The notes: generated from the sequence alone by a model not told the origin. Positions 38,209 to 48,129 are shown, counted from the stretch's first letter. The stretch is 64,000 bases of DNA from Kushneria indalinina DSM 14324 (GCF_003385845.1 NZ_QRDJ01000006.1:1052707-1116706), one strand, 5' to 3'. Numbers and translations: made by a program.

Positions 38209-38819
38209 CGTCCTGCTCCTTTCATGCCTGCCGCCGCGACCAGCGGATGGACAGCTTCTTCGACCAGCGCCTCGATCAGCGTCTTTTCGCGACTGCAGAC
38301 CGTGGCACTACCGTTGAGACGCCTGACCCGTACCTGACCGGTCCCCGGCAGATAGTGCACGCGACGCGCATGGCTACCGTTAAGGTCCTGCGCGAGCACA
38401 CGAATGTTTTCGCGATCAAGCCATGCCATGACAAACTCGGCATTGGCAAAACCAATACGCGATGCCATGCCGGCGATGACCATACCGCCCCCGAACACCT
38501 TGGCTTCCAGCCTGTCCCGCCGTCCGCCCAGTCGGCATATCTCCTCGACCAGCGTGCTCATGGCGTGCTCGCCATAGCGCAGACGCGGTCCGCTGGTATC
38601 GTGGCTGCCATCGCCGGGCAGCATGTAGTGATTCATGCCGCCCACCCCTGCGACGCTGTCGCGAATGCACGCGGACACACAGGACCCCAGCACCGTCGAC
38701 AGCACCATGGGGGATGAGGCCACGTAATACTCGCTTGGCAGCAGCTTGACCGCGTCAAGGCTGTCATCGCGATCAAAATAAAAGTGGTTGGCCAGTCCCT
38801 CCTGCTCCCGGACCTTCAT
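38205..38819 (-). CDS. cheD: Receptor glutamine deamidase CheD
   Basis: 204 residues from ATG 38819, which overlaps the cheR stop (ATGA); the frame extends upstream inside cheR without family similarity. CheD signatures: [14 protein letters not shown] with the catalytic Cys, then GGMNHYMLP with the His, [32 protein letters not shown]. CheD deamidates chemoreceptors. Unlike Escherichia coli, this organism carries both CheD and CheZ. Confidence 0.95.
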   Translation of the reverse strand: MKVREQEGLANHFYFDRDDSLDAVKLLPSEYYVASSPMVLSTVLGSCVSACIRDSVAGVGGMNHYMLPGDGSHDTSGPRLRYGEHAMSTLVEEICRLGGRRDRLEAKVFGGGMVIAGMASRIGFANAEFVMAWLDRENIRVLAQDLNGSHARRVHYLPGTGQVRVRRLNGSATVCSREKTLIEALVEEAVHPLVAAAGMKGAGR

Positions 38820-39661
38820 GAGCGCGAGCCCGGGCCGGAAGCCAGCCCATAGACGGTATGGCCCTGCAGCCGGAAGGCATCGGTCAGATAGGTAAAGTTT
38901 TCGGAATGCCCCGCAAACAGCAGCCCGTTGGGCTTGAGCAGCGGTGCAAACCGCTCCAGAATCCGCTTCTGGGTGGGCTTGTCGAAATAGATCATGATGT
39001 TGCGACAAAAGATCACATCAAACGGGCCTTCCACGTTCCACCGTGCTTCCAGCAGATTCAGCTGTCGATATTCCACCATGGCTGCCAGCGCCGGATTCAC
39101 GCGGGCGACGCCGGATTTGGCCCCTACCCCGCGCATGAAAAACCGCTTGCGCTGCTCCATCGACAGCTTCTCGATTTGAGCGATCGGGTAGATACCGGCC
39201 GCCGCCGTGGCAAGCGCCTTGGTATCAATATCGGTGGCCACGATTTTGGCGTTCTGGGCCCTGGAACCAAGCGCCTCGGTCAGCGTCATGGCCAGTGACC
39301 ACGGTTCTTCACCGGTCGATGCCGCGCAACACCACACCTTGACGCTGCCACTCTGGGCACGGACATGATCGGCCAGAATCGGAAAATGGTGCGCCTCGCG
39401 GAAAAACGACGTCAGGTTGGTCGTCAGTGCATTAACGAAGTGCTCCCACTCCGAGGAGTCGACATGTCCATCCAGCAGATCCAGATACGCCTTGAACTGA
39501 TTGAGCCCCAGCGTGCGCAGGCGACGTGCCAGACGGCTATACACCATCTCCTTTTTGTGTAATGCCAGTGCGATACCTGCACGCTCATGGATCAGGCGCC
39601 TTACACGCTCGAAATCCTCATGCGTCAGTTTTAAATCGCGGCTTTCAGCGACTTCTGTCAC
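38816..39661 (-). CDS. cheR: Receptor methyltransferase CheR
   Basis: 281 residues with a GTG start at 39661, supported by GGAG eight bases upstream. N-terminal helical domain, then the S-adenosylmethionine fold with VWCCAASTGEEPWSLAM and VIFCRNIMIYFDKPTQ. It methylates receptor glutamates. It lies 30 bases after the chemoreceptor gene, whose C-terminus carries a possible CheR-binding peptide. Confidence 0.96.
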   Translation of the reverse strand: MTEVAESRDLKLTHEDFERVRRLIHERAGIALALHKKEMVYSRLARRLRTLGLNQFKAYLDLLDGHVDSSEWEHFVNALTTNLTSFFREAHHFPILADHVRAQSGSVKVWCCAASTGEEPWSLAMTLTEALGSRAQNAKIVATDIDTKALATAAAGIYPIAQIEKLSMEQRKRFFMRGVGAKSGVARVNPALAAMVEYRQLNLLEARWNVEGPFDVIFCRNIMIYFDKPTQKRILERFAPLLKPNGLLFAGHSENFTYLTDAFRLQGHTVYGLASGPGSRS

Positions 39662-39690
39662 GTCTTTTACTCCGCATCACCTGAAGGTGA

Positions 39691-41481
39691 TTAAAAGGTT
39701 GTCCAGTCCTCATCTGCCGTTGCAGATGCTTGCTCATCACGCTGGCGAGTCACCGACGCTTGGGCAGGGACAGAGGAGCCGGTCCGGGCAGATTCGATAT
39801 GTGACGACGCTGGTGCGTGTCTGCTCGATTCCCTGTCGCTCGGCTGCTTCCTGCGCTGTGTTGCCAAAGCAGCCCCGTCTGAAGCTATTATCGGCCTCCG
39901 GGCGCTTTCCTTGATCCTGAAAAGACTGACAATTTCATTGAGGTGATCGGCGTTTTGCCGCATCGATTCAGACGCGGCCGAAGACTGCTCCACCATGGCG
40001 GCATTCTGCTGAGTCATTTCATCCATGCGATGGATCGCCTGACCGATCTGTTCGATACCGTTTTTCTGCTCATCGGTAGCCGAGGAGATCTCCTGCATCA
40101 GAGCGCTGACCCGATGTACCCCGCCGACGATATCGGTCATGGTGGACTGGGCGCGTGCGACCAGCTCACTGCCGGCACTGACTTCCACCGAAGACTCGTC
40201 GATCAGCTCTCGGATCTCGCGCGCAGCCTGCGCACTGCGACTGGCAAGGGAACGTACTTCGTTGGCGACCACGGCAAACCCCTTGCCCTGATCCCCGGCA
40301 CGCGCCGCCTCGACTGAGGCATTGAGCGCCAGAATATTGGTCTGAAAGGCAATGCTGTCGATGACGCCCACGATATCGGAGATGCGTGCCGAGGCCTGCG
40401 TGATGCCCTCCATGCGGGCCACGACATCGCCCATCTCGTTGCGGCCGCGCTCTGCCACGGTCGACGCCTCATGAGCCAGCTTCGAGGCATCCCTGGCATG
40501 CCCGGCGTTATGGCCTACCGTGGCGGTTAGCTCTTCCATGCTGCTGGCGGTCTCTTCCAGTGACGCCGCCTGCTCCTCGGTACGTCGAGAGAGATTCTGA
40601 TTACCGCTGGCAAGCTCGTTGCTGGCCGGGGCAATCACGCCAGCGCTGCTTTTGACGTCACGCACGACGCACAGCACGCACTTGCGCATGGTATCCAGCG
40701 CAATCATCAGTTGATCGCGACCATGACTGGTCGCTTCGAGATCGCCACCGGAAATCTGGCGGCAGCACGCCAGCGCCTGCTCAAGCGAGTGCTTCACACG
40801 CCGAACCAGCCAGGCACCTGCCACGGCAGAGCCTGTTGCAAGCAGGGCGGCGCCAACCGTGAGTACGCTCATGAGCGTGGGCAGGGCCTGCTGTGTCGAG
40901 AGCATCTGATAGTCCGCCATCAGAAGCCCCAGAAGCGCCATTGATGACACGGCGCTGGTCATCCCGGCCCAGCCAGCCTTGCGCGCGGGCGTCAAACGGC
41001 CAAGGCGGTTTATCCAGCCCCGCGGGCCGATCGGCGTAATGACACCCTGCACCAGGGTCCAGCTCTTGCCCCGCCCCTCATTGATTTGTCGATATACCTG
41101 TTCAGCGTGGGCAATGGCCGCATCATCAGCCTTGACCCTGACCGAGGCATACCCCTTGATCTGGCCCTGCTCGACCATGGGCATGACGGTTGCCCTGACC
41201 CAGTAATAGCCGCCATCCTTGCGACGATTCTTGACCATGCCAATCCAGGTGCCGCCATCCCGCAGGGTCTGCCACAGGTTGGCAAAGGCGATCGGCGGCA
41301 TATCCGGATGACGCACCAGATTATGCGGCGCGCCGATCAGCTCATGACGCTCAAAACCGCTGACATCGATAAACGCCGGGTTGGCATAAATAATGTTGCC
41401 GTCCAGATCGGTCTGTGAGATCAAAAACTGCTGCTCATCAAGAACATGATGTTTGTCATTGATCGGTTGGTTGTTGCGCAA
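39691..41481 (-). CDS. PAS-containing methyl-accepting chemoreceptor (Aer-like)
   Basis: 596 residues with a TTG start at 41481 (AGGAG nine bases upstream). Domains in order: PAS (about 15-115, LISQTDLDGNIIYANPAFIDVSGFERHELIG, HPDMPP, NRRKDGGYYWV), a spacer, two close membrane segments (about 172-215) without a large periplasmic loop, a HAMP-like region, and the MCP signalling domain with the hairpin tip (IDSIAFQTNILALNASVEAARAGDQGKGFAVVANEVRSLA). The layout matches Aer-type energy or redox sensors. Unlike Escherichia coli Aer, it has a long tail ending DWTTF, similar to the CheR/CheB tethering pentapeptide NWETF. The terminator after cheW implies its own promoter; no sigma-28 element was found. 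Confidence 0.93.
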   Translation of the reverse strand: MRNNQPINDKHHVLDEQQFLISQTDLDGNIIYANPAFIDVSGFERHELIGAPHNLVRHPDMPPIAFANLWQTLRDGGTWIGMVKNRRKDGGYYWVRATVMPMVEQGQIKGYASVRVKADDAAIAHAEQVYRQINEGRGKSWTLVQGVITPIGPRGWINRLGRLTPARKAGWAGMTSAVSSMALLGLLMADYQMLSTQQALPTLMSVLTVGAALLATGSAVAGAWLVRRVKHSLEQALACCRQISGGDLEATSHGRDQLMIALDTMRKCVLCVVRDVKSSAGVIAPASNELASGNQNLSRRTEEQAASLEETASSMEELTATVGHNAGHARDASKLAHEASTVAERGRNEMGDVVARMEGITQASARISDIVGVIDSIAFQTNILALNASVEAARAGDQGKGFAVVANEVRSLASRSAQAAREIRELIDESSVEVSAGSELVARAQSTMTDIVGGVHRVSALMQEISSATDEQKNGIEQIGQAIHRMDEMTQQNAAMVEQSSAASESMRQNADHLNEIVSLFRIKESARRPIIASDGAALATQRRKQPSDRESSRHAPASSHIESARTGSSVPAQASVTRQRDEQASATADEDWTTF

Positions 41482-41624
41482 GGATAGATCTCCTGCAGTA
41501 GCCTCTGTAACCGGCAGATGCCAGCGTGTCTGCGCATATCAAACTATATTTTGAATAAAACAAACCAAGGATTAGCGCGTCTTAAACTACGTTATTTATG
41601 CCGAGACATTTTTAGATCAGATAC

Positions 41625-41654
41625 AAAAAAGCGCCGGCAAATGCCGGCGCTTTT
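41625..41654 (-). terminator. Intrinsic terminator after cheW
   Basis: AAAAGCGCCGGCA (41627-41639) and its complement (41642-41654 region), tight loop, with a T run on the minus strand. It separates motAB-cheAW from the chemoreceptor and cheRDBYZ. Confidence 0.88.
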
Positions 41655-41679
41655 CGCTTTCAAAGTTACAGATTAAAAA

Positions 41680-42168
41680 TCAAGCAGCCTTGTCGATCAG
41701 GGCCATTTCTTCACTGGTCATCAGCTTTTCGATATCGACCAGGATCAGCATGCGATCATCCAGACTACCCAGTCCCATCAGGTAGTGCGTGGAAAGTGTC
41801 GAACCAAATTCCGGTGCCGGCTTGATCTGCTCGCCGGTCAGCGCCAGAACATCGGAGACACCATCCACCACCACGCCCACGACGCGATGACCAATGTTGA
41901 GCACGATCACGACGGTTTGCGCCGTGTAGTCGGCATTGCCCAGGGCAAACTTCAGACGCAGGTCAACGATGGGGACAATAACGCCACGCAGGTTGGTCAC
42001 GCCCTTGATAAAGGAAGGTGCGTTGGCAATGCGTGTCACCCCTTCATAGCCGCGAATTTCCTGCACACTCAGGATATCGATGCCGTACTCTTCCGCGCCC
42101 AGTCGAAAGACCAGAAACTCGTGACCTTCCCCTTCCAGCTGTACCTTGTCGATAGCAGAAGCTTCCAT
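41680..42168 (-). CDS. cheW: Chemotaxis coupling protein CheW
   Basis: 162 residues, single CheW domain ([58 protein letters not shown]). It links receptors to CheA in the membrane array. It lies 67 bases downstream of cheA. Confidence 0.97.
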   Translation of the reverse strand: MEASAIDKVQLEGEGHEFLVFRLGAEEYGIDILSVQEIRGYEGVTRIANAPSFIKGVTNLRGVIVPIVDLRLKFALGNADYTAQTVVIVLNIGHRVVGVVVDGVSDVLALTGEQIKPAPEFGSTLSTHYLMGLGSLDDRMLILVDIEKLMTSEEMALIDKAA

Positions 42169-42235
42169 TGTCTCAACTCCCAGATGCCCGACCCAGCGGG
42201 CAGAATTAAAAATGGCTGTGCGTTATGCAACTGAA

Positions 42236-44311
42236 TCAGTGCAGCGCGGCAGCACTACGATGATGACCTGCGTGACTGCCTTCACGATCCTGAGGCGCAC
42301 GTGACAGTGCCGGAATGTCCAGAATCAATGCCACGCTGCCATCGCCCAGGATGGTGGCGGCAGAGATGCCGGGGACACGGCGATAATTGGTTTCCAGGTT
42401 CTTGACCACGACCTGGTGCTGCCCGATCAGTTGATCAACCTGTAGAGCAAAACTGCGCCCTTCGCTTTGCACGATCATGACGATCCCTTTGGTGACATCC
42501 TGCTGGGCATCGGGAATATCGAACACACGATACAACTCGACCAGGGGCAGGTATTCCCCGCGAACATGCAGTACGCGGTCGCTACCGGTCACGGTACTGA
42601 TATCTTCGGGACTGACCTGCATGGATTCCTTGATGGCGCCCAGCGGCAGGATATAAACCTCTTCCCCCACGCGTACCGACATGCCATCGAGGATGGCAAG
42701 CGTCAGTGGCAGCACGATTCGCGTCGTGGTGCCCTGCCCGGGACGGGAGAGGATGTCCACGTGACCGCCCATCTGCGCGATATTACGCTTGACCACATCC
42801 ATGCCGACCCCGCGCCCTGAAAGGTCAGTGACCTGCTCGGCCGTTGAAAAGCCCGGCGCAAAGATCAGCTGCCAGACATCGTCATCGCTCATGGCATCCG
42901 ATACCGCCAGACCACTTTCGCGTGCCTTGTTCAATATACGGTCCCGGTTCAGACCAGCACCGTCATCACTGATCTCAATCAGAATGTTGCCACCCTGGTG
43001 GCTGGCGGACAGGGTCAGCCGACCCGCAGCCGGCTTGCCAGCGGCCAGGCGCCGATCGGGTGTTTCGATGCCGTGGTCCAGACTGTTGCGCACCAGGTGC
43101 GTCAGCGGGTCAACAATGCGCTCGATCAGGCCCTTGTCGAGTTCGGTGGACTTACCCACTGTCTCGAGTTCGACCTGCTTGCCAAGCTTGCCGGCCAGAT
43201 CGCGCACCAGCCGCGGAAAACGGTTAAAGACCACATCCATGGGCATCATTCGAATCGACATGACCGCTTCCTGCAGATCGCGGGCATTGCGCTGCAGCTG
43301 ATTCATGCCACTGAGCAGGCTGCCATGGGTCACCGGATCAAAATCGGCAGTTCCCTGCTCCAGCATGGACTGGGTAATCACCAGCTCACCGACCAGGTTG
43401 ATGATCTGGTCAATCTTTTCGATCGATACACGCAGGGAGGCATTTTCACTGCTGGCGGCGGCGCTTGCGGCCTTTTTGGCGGCAGGCGCAGCGGCTTTGG
43501 CCGGCTCTGCCGGCACAGCAGCGGCATCCACTGCCGGCGGCGGGGTAGCATCATCCTTTTCAGGTGCTTCCTGCTCCACCTCTTCAGCCGCCGGGGCTAC
43601 CACGGCACTTTCGGTCAGCGTTGCCGCGGCACTTTCAGACGGCGCTGACGCGGCACTTTCAAAGGTAATCTGATCGTCGTCGACCACAAAACAGAGCACG
43701 GCACGGATATCATCCTCACCCGTGGCGGTTTCAAGCTGCACGGTCAACACGTCATTGGCGTGCTGCTGATCCAGAACGGTTCCGAACAGCGCCAGCTCTT
43801 CGGCCAGGCTGGTGGCATTGTCCGCCGCCACACCGGCAATTCTGATCACCATTGCACCGCCTTTGGCGGGGCTGGCAGCGGACACCGGCGCTGCCGTATC
43901 GGCGACGCCAGCGCCCTGGCCCTTCTCTTCGGCCAGTGCCTTCAGTGTGTTGCAGATACGCTCGTAGGTGGCGCTGTCCGGCTCGGTCTGTTGACGATAG
44001 GCGTTGAGCTGATCGCTGAGCATATCCTTGGTTTCCAGAAATATGTCGATGATGGTCGGGTCAAGGGTCAGTTCATGATGACGCGCCTTGTCGAGCAGAT
44101 TCTCGAACAGGTGCGTGGTCTCCTGTAGTACGGTAAAGCCGAACGTACCCGCACCGCCCTTGATGGAATGTGCAGCTCGAAAGATGGCGTTGAGCTGTTC
44201 GCTGTCAGGATCACTGGGATCGATCTGCAACAGCTGCTGCTCCATATCGCTGAGCAGTTCCTCGGCCTCTTCGAAAAATGTCTGATAAAACTCGGTAATG
44301 TCGATGCTCAC
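42236..44311 (-). CDS. cheA: Chemotaxis histidine kinase CheA
   Basis: 691 residues from a GTG at 44311, chosen because it aligns with the known CheA N-terminus (SIDITEFYQTFFEEAEELLSDME) and has CAGGG upstream; the open frame runs to 44347 via a TTG. P1 has the phosphorylated His48 (AAHSIKGGAGTFGF). P2 and an Ala/Pro/Glu-rich linker follow, then the dimerisation helices, the ATP-binding N/G boxes (VRNSLDHGIE, ISDDGAGL, SGRGVGMDVV) and a CheW-like P5. It phosphorylates CheY and CheB. The C-terminal tail is His- and Ala-rich. Confidence 0.97.
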   Translation of the reverse strand: MSIDITEFYQTFFEEAEELLSDMEQQLLQIDPSDPDSEQLNAIFRAAHSIKGGAGTFGFTVLQETTHLFENLLDKARHHELTLDPTIIDIFLETKDMLSDQLNAYRQQTEPDSATYERICNTLKALAEEKGQGAGVADTAAPVSAASPAKGGAMVIRIAGVAADNATSLAEELALFGTVLDQQHANDVLTVQLETATGEDDIRAVLCFVVDDDQITFESAASAPSESAAATLTESAVVAPAAEEVEQEAPEKDDATPPPAVDAAAVPAEPAKAAAPAAKKAASAAASSENASLRVSIEKIDQIINLVGELVITQSMLEQGTADFDPVTHGSLLSGMNQLQRNARDLQEAVMSIRMMPMDVVFNRFPRLVRDLAGKLGKQVELETVGKSTELDKGLIERIVDPLTHLVRNSLDHGIETPDRRLAAGKPAAGRLTLSASHQGGNILIEISDDGAGLNRDRILNKARESGLAVSDAMSDDDVWQLIFAPGFSTAEQVTDLSGRGVGMDVVKRNIAQMGGHVDILSRPGQGTTTRIVLPLTLAILDGMSVRVGEEVYILPLGAIKESMQVSPEDISTVTGSDRVLHVRGEYLPLVELYRVFDIPDAQQDVTKGIVMIVQSEGRSFALQVDQLIGQHQVVVKNLETNYRRVPGISAATILGDGSVALILDIPALSRAPQDREGSHAGHHRSAAALH

Positions 44312-44399
44312 GCCTGATGCCCTGCCCTGCTTCTGGATTCGGTCCAACGCTCGACTCGAGCGTGCGCGAAACTGCTGTCAAAACCTGCTGTCATGGTGC

Positions 44400-45347
44400 T
44401 CATGACTGTGTCGTCTGCTCTGACGCCCCCGGGACTTCCGAGGCGTTTTCGCTCCGGGTCAGATCCTCGATTGAAAGCGGGCGCTTCTCACCATCAATGA
44501 CGGCCGGCGCGCCTGGTGCCATGTTTTCCTGTTCCATCATCTTCTGGGCACGGCTGTTGAGCACCAGAATGCTGATCCGACGATTGAGTGCATTGTCTTC
44601 TTCGCCGGGCATGTTCATGGTGTCCGCCATGCCAATGACCCGCAGCAGTTTCTCGGGCTCAAGCCCGCCTGCCACCAGCTCACGTCGTGATGCATTGGCC
44701 CGATCCGTTGAAAGCTCCCAGTTGCTGTATCCCCTGAGGCCGGCAGCAAACGGAAGATCGTCCGTATGCCCTGACAGGGTCAGCTTGTTGGGCAGTTCAT
44801 TAAGCAGCGGTGCAATGGCCGTTAGTATGTTGTGCATGTGAGGCGCCACCCGTGCGCTGCCTATCTCAAACATCGGTCGGCGCTGACTGTCCACGATCTG
44901 AATTCGAAGCCCTTCGGGGGTAAGATCCAGACGCATCTGCGAGCGCAGATCCCGCAGTGCCGGGTCTTCCTGCATCAGCGCTTCAAGGCGTGCCTTGAGC
45001 CTGCTGAGCGCCGACATGTCGGCTGCCATGCTACTGTTTTGCTCGATGGTGATTCGAGAGCGCTCACCCTCACTGTGCATGACATCATCGCCGCCACCAG
45101 GGATGGCACTGTTACTGGCCGAATTACGATCCCCACCGGCCAGCGCCACCTTCAAGGGCGTGCGAAAATATTCACTGATCTGTTCAAATTCGGCTTTCGA
45201 TGTTCCGGCCAGCAGCCACATGACCAGAAAGAAGGCCATCATGGCCGTCATGAAGTCGGCGTAGGCAATCTTCCAGCTGCCGTGCGAGCCGTGATGGCTG
45301 GCTGCTTTCTTGCGACGTACGACAATGGGACGGCGATGCTGGCTCAT
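44400..45347 (-). CDS. motB: Motor stator protein MotB
   Basis: 315 residues. The N-terminal cytoplasmic tail is basic, followed by the single membrane helix with the proton-carrying Asp at residue 31 (YADFMTAMMAFFLVMWLL). The C-terminal OmpA-like domain binds peptidoglycan (LTLSGHTDDLPF, NWELSTDRANASRRELV). The sequence resembles proton-type MotB rather than sodium-type PomB. Starts 3 bases after motA. Confidence 0.97.
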   Translation of the reverse strand: MSQHRRPIVVRRKKAASHHGSHGSWKIAYADFMTAMMAFFLVMWLLAGTSKAEFEQISEYFRTPLKVALAGGDRNSASNSAIPGGGDDVMHSEGERSRITIEQNSSMAADMSALSRLKARLEALMQEDPALRDLRSQMRLDLTPEGLRIQIVDSQRRPMFEIGSARVAPHMHNILTAIAPLLNELPNKLTLSGHTDDLPFAAGLRGYSNWELSTDRANASRRELVAGGLEPEKLLRVIGMADTMNMPGEEDNALNRRISILVLNSRAQKMMEQENMAPGAPAVIDGEKRPLSIEDLTRSENASEVPGASEQTTQS

Positions 45348-45350
45348 GAT

Positions 45351-46232
45351 TTATCCCTGCCCATTGCCGCTGGGCTGTGAACGCACGCTGCGCACATGCT
45401 CTTCCAGTTCGTTGAAGCTGGGACGTTCCGTTGAATAGAGTACCTTGCGGCCAAATTCGACAGCGATTGGCGGTGCATAGCCATTCAGGTTGGCCAAAAG
45501 CGTGACCTTGATGCACTGCAGCATCTTCTCGACTTCACCGATCTGGTGCCTGATGTGTGTGGCAAGCGGTGTGACAAAACCATATGCCAGCAGTATGCCC
45601 AGAAATGTCCCTACCAGTGCCGCCGCGATCAGAGGGCCCACTTCTTCCGGCGTCAGCCCTTCGGCACCCAGTGCGTGCACTACCCCCATGACCGCAGCCA
45701 CGATACCGAAGGCCGGCAAACCATCGCCCACCCCTGCAATGGCGTTGACGGGAATTTCGGCTTCATGCTGGAAGGTTTCAATTTCATGATCCATCAGCGC
45801 TTCGATTTCAAAGGCATCCATATTGCCGCTGATCATCAGGCGCAGATAATCGGTTAGAAACTCCATCAGCAATGGGTCTGCCATCAGCTTCGGGTAGCGG
45901 GTAAACAAGGGGCTTTCTGCGGGAGTTTCCACATCACGCTCGAGTGCCATCATGCCTTCCTGACGCCCCTTGGCCAGCAGCAGGTACAAAAGCGCCATGA
46001 GCTCCATGAAAAGCACCTTGTTGTACTTGACGCTTCCCTTGAGCTTGGGAACGACCCGCATCGTGGCCTTGATGGCCTTGCCGTTGTTACTGGCAATGAA
46101 GGCACCCACGGCAGCGCCACAGATAATAACGATTTCGGCTGGCTGGAATAATACTGCCAGATGCCCCCCCACCATCATGTACCCCCCGATTACCGAGGCA
46201 ATAACAGCAACGTATCCAAATAATATAAGCAC
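45351..46232 (-). CDS. motA: Motor stator protein MotA
   Basis: 293 residues with a GTG start and GAGGAAT upstream. Four membrane segments; the family core is nearly as in enterics (FGYVAVIASVIGGYMMVGGHLAVLFQPAE, NAIAGVGDGLPAFGIVAAVMGVVHALG, LNGYAPPIAVEFGRKVLYS). With MotB it forms the ion-conducting stator that drives FliG. First gene of motAB-cheAW. Confidence 0.97.
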   Translation of the reverse strand: MLILFGYVAVIASVIGGYMMVGGHLAVLFQPAEIVIICGAAVGAFIASNNGKAIKATMRVVPKLKGSVKYNKVLFMELMALLYLLLAKGRQEGMMALERDVETPAESPLFTRYPKLMADPLLMEFLTDYLRLMISGNMDAFEIEALMDHEIETFQHEAEIPVNAIAGVGDGLPAFGIVAAVMGVVHALGAEGLTPEEVGPLIAAALVGTFLGILLAYGFVTPLATHIRHQIGEVEKMLQCIKVTLLANLNGYAPPIAVEFGRKVLYSTERPSFNELEEHVRSVRSQPSGNGQG

Positions 46233-46264
46233 GGTAATTCCTCAGTATTCAGGATCTGGAGATA

Positions 46265-46291
46265 ACATCGGCCAAAAGTGGCCTGGCTTGA
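46265..46291 (-). promoter_or_regulatory. Candidate sigma-28 promoter of motAB-cheAW
   Basis: On the minus strand TCAA (46291-46288), exactly 15 bases, GCCGATGT (46272-46265): three mismatches to TAAA-N15-GCCGATAA, weaker than the others, but placed 32 bases before the motA start and after the flhC terminator. Confidence 0.55.
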
Positions 46292-46475
46292 GAGGCCATC
46301 TCATCAGATTCATCAGGGCAAAAGAGGTATGGCTTCTGCAACACTGCTGTTTCGTCCTGCAGGATAATGTCCGCAAGATTAACGCCTTTCATTGACGATC
46401 AAAGGCAGGACTAGCCTCAGAAAAAGTGGTCATTTTTCTTGTTTGAAAGCAGATGCAACAGCGTTACGCAGACAA

Positions 46476-46506
46476 TAAAAAGCCCCGGAAGCATGGGCTC
46501 CGGGGC
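46476..46506 (-). terminator. Intrinsic terminator after flhC
   Basis: Stem GCCCCGGA (46482-46489) with TCCGGGGC (46499-46506), nine-base loop, and a T run on the minus strand. It ends the flhDC master operon before motA. Confidence 0.88.
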
Positions 46507-46560
46507 AAGGGGAATTATGGCAACGATGGGGGGTTAAATCAGAACGGTATAGAGCCTTGA

Positions 46561-47139
46561 TCAGTATTGCGTACCGCTTTCCTGCGAACCGCTTTCCTTT
46601 CGGATGCGTTCCCTTTCAGCAGCGCGCCGGGTTTTGCCCGCACGTGAGGGTGGCTGGCAGATACCACAGACAAAATCCCGATCAAGGCTGTGGGCATGAT
46701 TGACAAACCTGCCGCTGCATGAGGTACATGAGGAAAGCTGCATCATGTCGCTTTCAAAAAAGCGCACCAGTGTCCATGCACGGGTCAAACCCAGCACGGC
46801 TTCACCATCTTCAAGCATGGAAATCTGCTCATAGTAAAGCCGGTAGGCCTTGATAATGGCTTCCATGCGGTCGCAGCGGCTCTGTTCGCGCAGGGACAGA
46901 TAAATATTGTAAAAAAGCGACGAATGAATGTTGGGAAGCCAGGTAATGAACCAGTCTGTCGAGAAGGGCAGCATTCCTTTCGGGGGGGAAACGCCACGCA
47001 CCTCCTTGTAAAGACGGATCAATCGTCCACGAGACAGATCCGTTTCGGTTTCAAGCACCTGAAGCCTGGCCCCCAGCTCGATCAGTTCAATCGCCAGCTG
47101 GATATCACGCACTTCATTGATGACGCTTTTATCAGCCAT
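46561..47139 (-). CDS. flhC: Flagellar master regulator subunit FlhC
   Basis: 192 residues, enteric length. The zinc-binding Cys pairs are present near the C-terminus ([14 protein letters not shown]...[10 protein letters not shown]). The body matches FlhC ([52 protein letters not shown]). With FlhD it forms the FlhD4C2 activator of class II flagellar promoters. It overlaps flhD by 8 bases. Confidence 0.97.
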   Translation of the reverse strand: MADKSVINEVRDIQLAIELIELGARLQVLETETDLSRGRLIRLYKEVRGVSPPKGMLPFSTDWFITWLPNIHSSLFYNIYLSLREQSRCDRMEAIIKAYRLYYEQISMLEDGEAVLGLTRAWTLVRFFESDMMQLSSCTSCSGRFVNHAHSLDRDFVCGICQPPSRAGKTRRAAERERIRKESGSQESGTQY

Positions 47140-47485
47140 GGTGATGCCCCTTTTTCAGCACCACCTCCTCCTCGTCATCATGCATGCTACCTGCCAGCAA
47201 AATGGCAGCATGTGTACGCTTGAGGTCATCCTCACGCTGCTGCGTGGTCAGCGAAGAAAGCTGTGAAGGATCCACCAGAGCAAAATGGCACAGCAGCTGA
47301 TTGGAGTTGGCAAGCTTTGCAAGCTGGGATATGGGTAACGATGCCAGGGTATCAGCCATCTGCTCATTCAGTTTCAGCCTGAACATCGCAGAAGAGCGGT
47401 CTTCGTTTAACAGGCGCTGTACCAAAAGCAGATAAGACAGATTGACGTTGCGAATATCGTCCAGCAGATGGCTCGTGGTCATCAT
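47132..47485 (-). CDS. flhD: Flagellar master regulator subunit FlhD
   Basis: 117 residues from ATG 47485, preceded by AAGGGA; the frame start at 47524 is not family-like. Core: [64 protein letters not shown]. The C-terminus is short, acidic then His-rich. First gene of flhDC, with a 356-base regulatory region upstream. Confidence 0.96.
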   Translation of the reverse strand: MMTTSHLLDDIRNVNLSYLLLVQRLLNEDRSSAMFRLKLNEQMADTLASLPISQLAKLANSNQLLCHFALVDPSQLSSLTTQQREDDLKRTHAAILLAGSMHDDEEEVVLKKGHHHG

Positions 47486-47841
47486 GTTCCCTTCCCCTCG
47501 TCTTGAAAATTTATCCCGTGTCACGACAGGTGCAGCGGCGATTGTTCACGCTCTTGACCGGTGTGTCGCAACAGGTTCATTGCCAGGCCAGGCGACATTT
47601 GGTCAGTTAAATGTAACGCCTCGTTACTTTTTGCAATATTGCCACATCATACTTTCCTATCACAACCATTTTTTTGTCTAGTACAAAAACAATGTTTCCT
47701 TATTCATTGTCTTAAGACAATAACAGAGAATTTAATCAATAAAATCAACGTTAGACGAAAAGGGCGTAAAAAGTGCCCCAATTCGTCGATTTGGGAAAGA
47801 TTTAATGTGCATTTATGTTACATGGATGTTGCGAGGAAGTG
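47486..47841 (-). promoter_or_regulatory. flhDC upstream regulatory region
   Basis: AT-rich stretch without a gene, where the class I promoter and regulator sites should lie. Two symmetrical elements stand out: a perfect 16-base palindrome centred on CTTAAG at 47706-47721 and GTAACG-N3-CGTTAC at 47613-47627. A TGTGA half-site (minus strand, near 47660) recalls CRP, which activates flhDC in enterics, but its second half is poor. Long mononucleotide runs occur at 47669-47675. Confidence 0.6.
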
Positions 47842-48129
47842 TTACAAAACGGAGGCAGCGTCCTGCTCAAGTTCATGTATCCAGCACAGGAGCTCTGCCA
47901 GTGCCAGATACAGCTCCTGGGGGATGCGATCATCAAGATCGACGTGTAACAGCAGATTGACCAGCTCTGCAGACTGGTGCACATAAACACCACTTGCCTG
48001 TGCCTTTTCCATGATGGCATCGGCCGTTGTGCCATAGCCCTTCGCCACCACGCGAGGCGCATCGTTAATATCATGCGCTATGGCGACGGCGCGCTGGCGC
48101 TTCGAGGGCTGATCGTTGGAAGGTGTCAT
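47842..48129 (-). CDS. FlhB C-terminal domain paralogue (FhlB-like)
   Basis: 95 residues. It matches only the part of FlhB that follows the NPTH cleavage site (AVAIAHDINDAPRVVAKGYGTTADAIMEKAQASGVYVHQSAELVNLLLHVDLDDRIPQELYLALAELLCWIHELE). The membrane domain and the NPTH loop itself are absent. Such free FlhB-CC-like proteins exist in several bacteria and can partly replace the cleaved FlhB tail. It overlaps the preceding FliK-like gene by ATGA, so the two are coupled. Confidence 0.88.
   Translation of the reverse strand: MTPSNDQPSKRQRAVAIAHDINDAPRVVAKGYGTTADAIMEKAQASGVYVHQSAELVNLLLHVDLDDRIPQELYLALAELLCWIHELEQDAASVL

Noticed and set aside
41482-41640. Sigma-28 promoter for the Aer-like receptor
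   Set aside because: No TAAA-N15-GCCGATAA-like pair with correct spacing on the minus strand; partial GGCATAAA and GCCGGTTA strings lack a matching -35 element.
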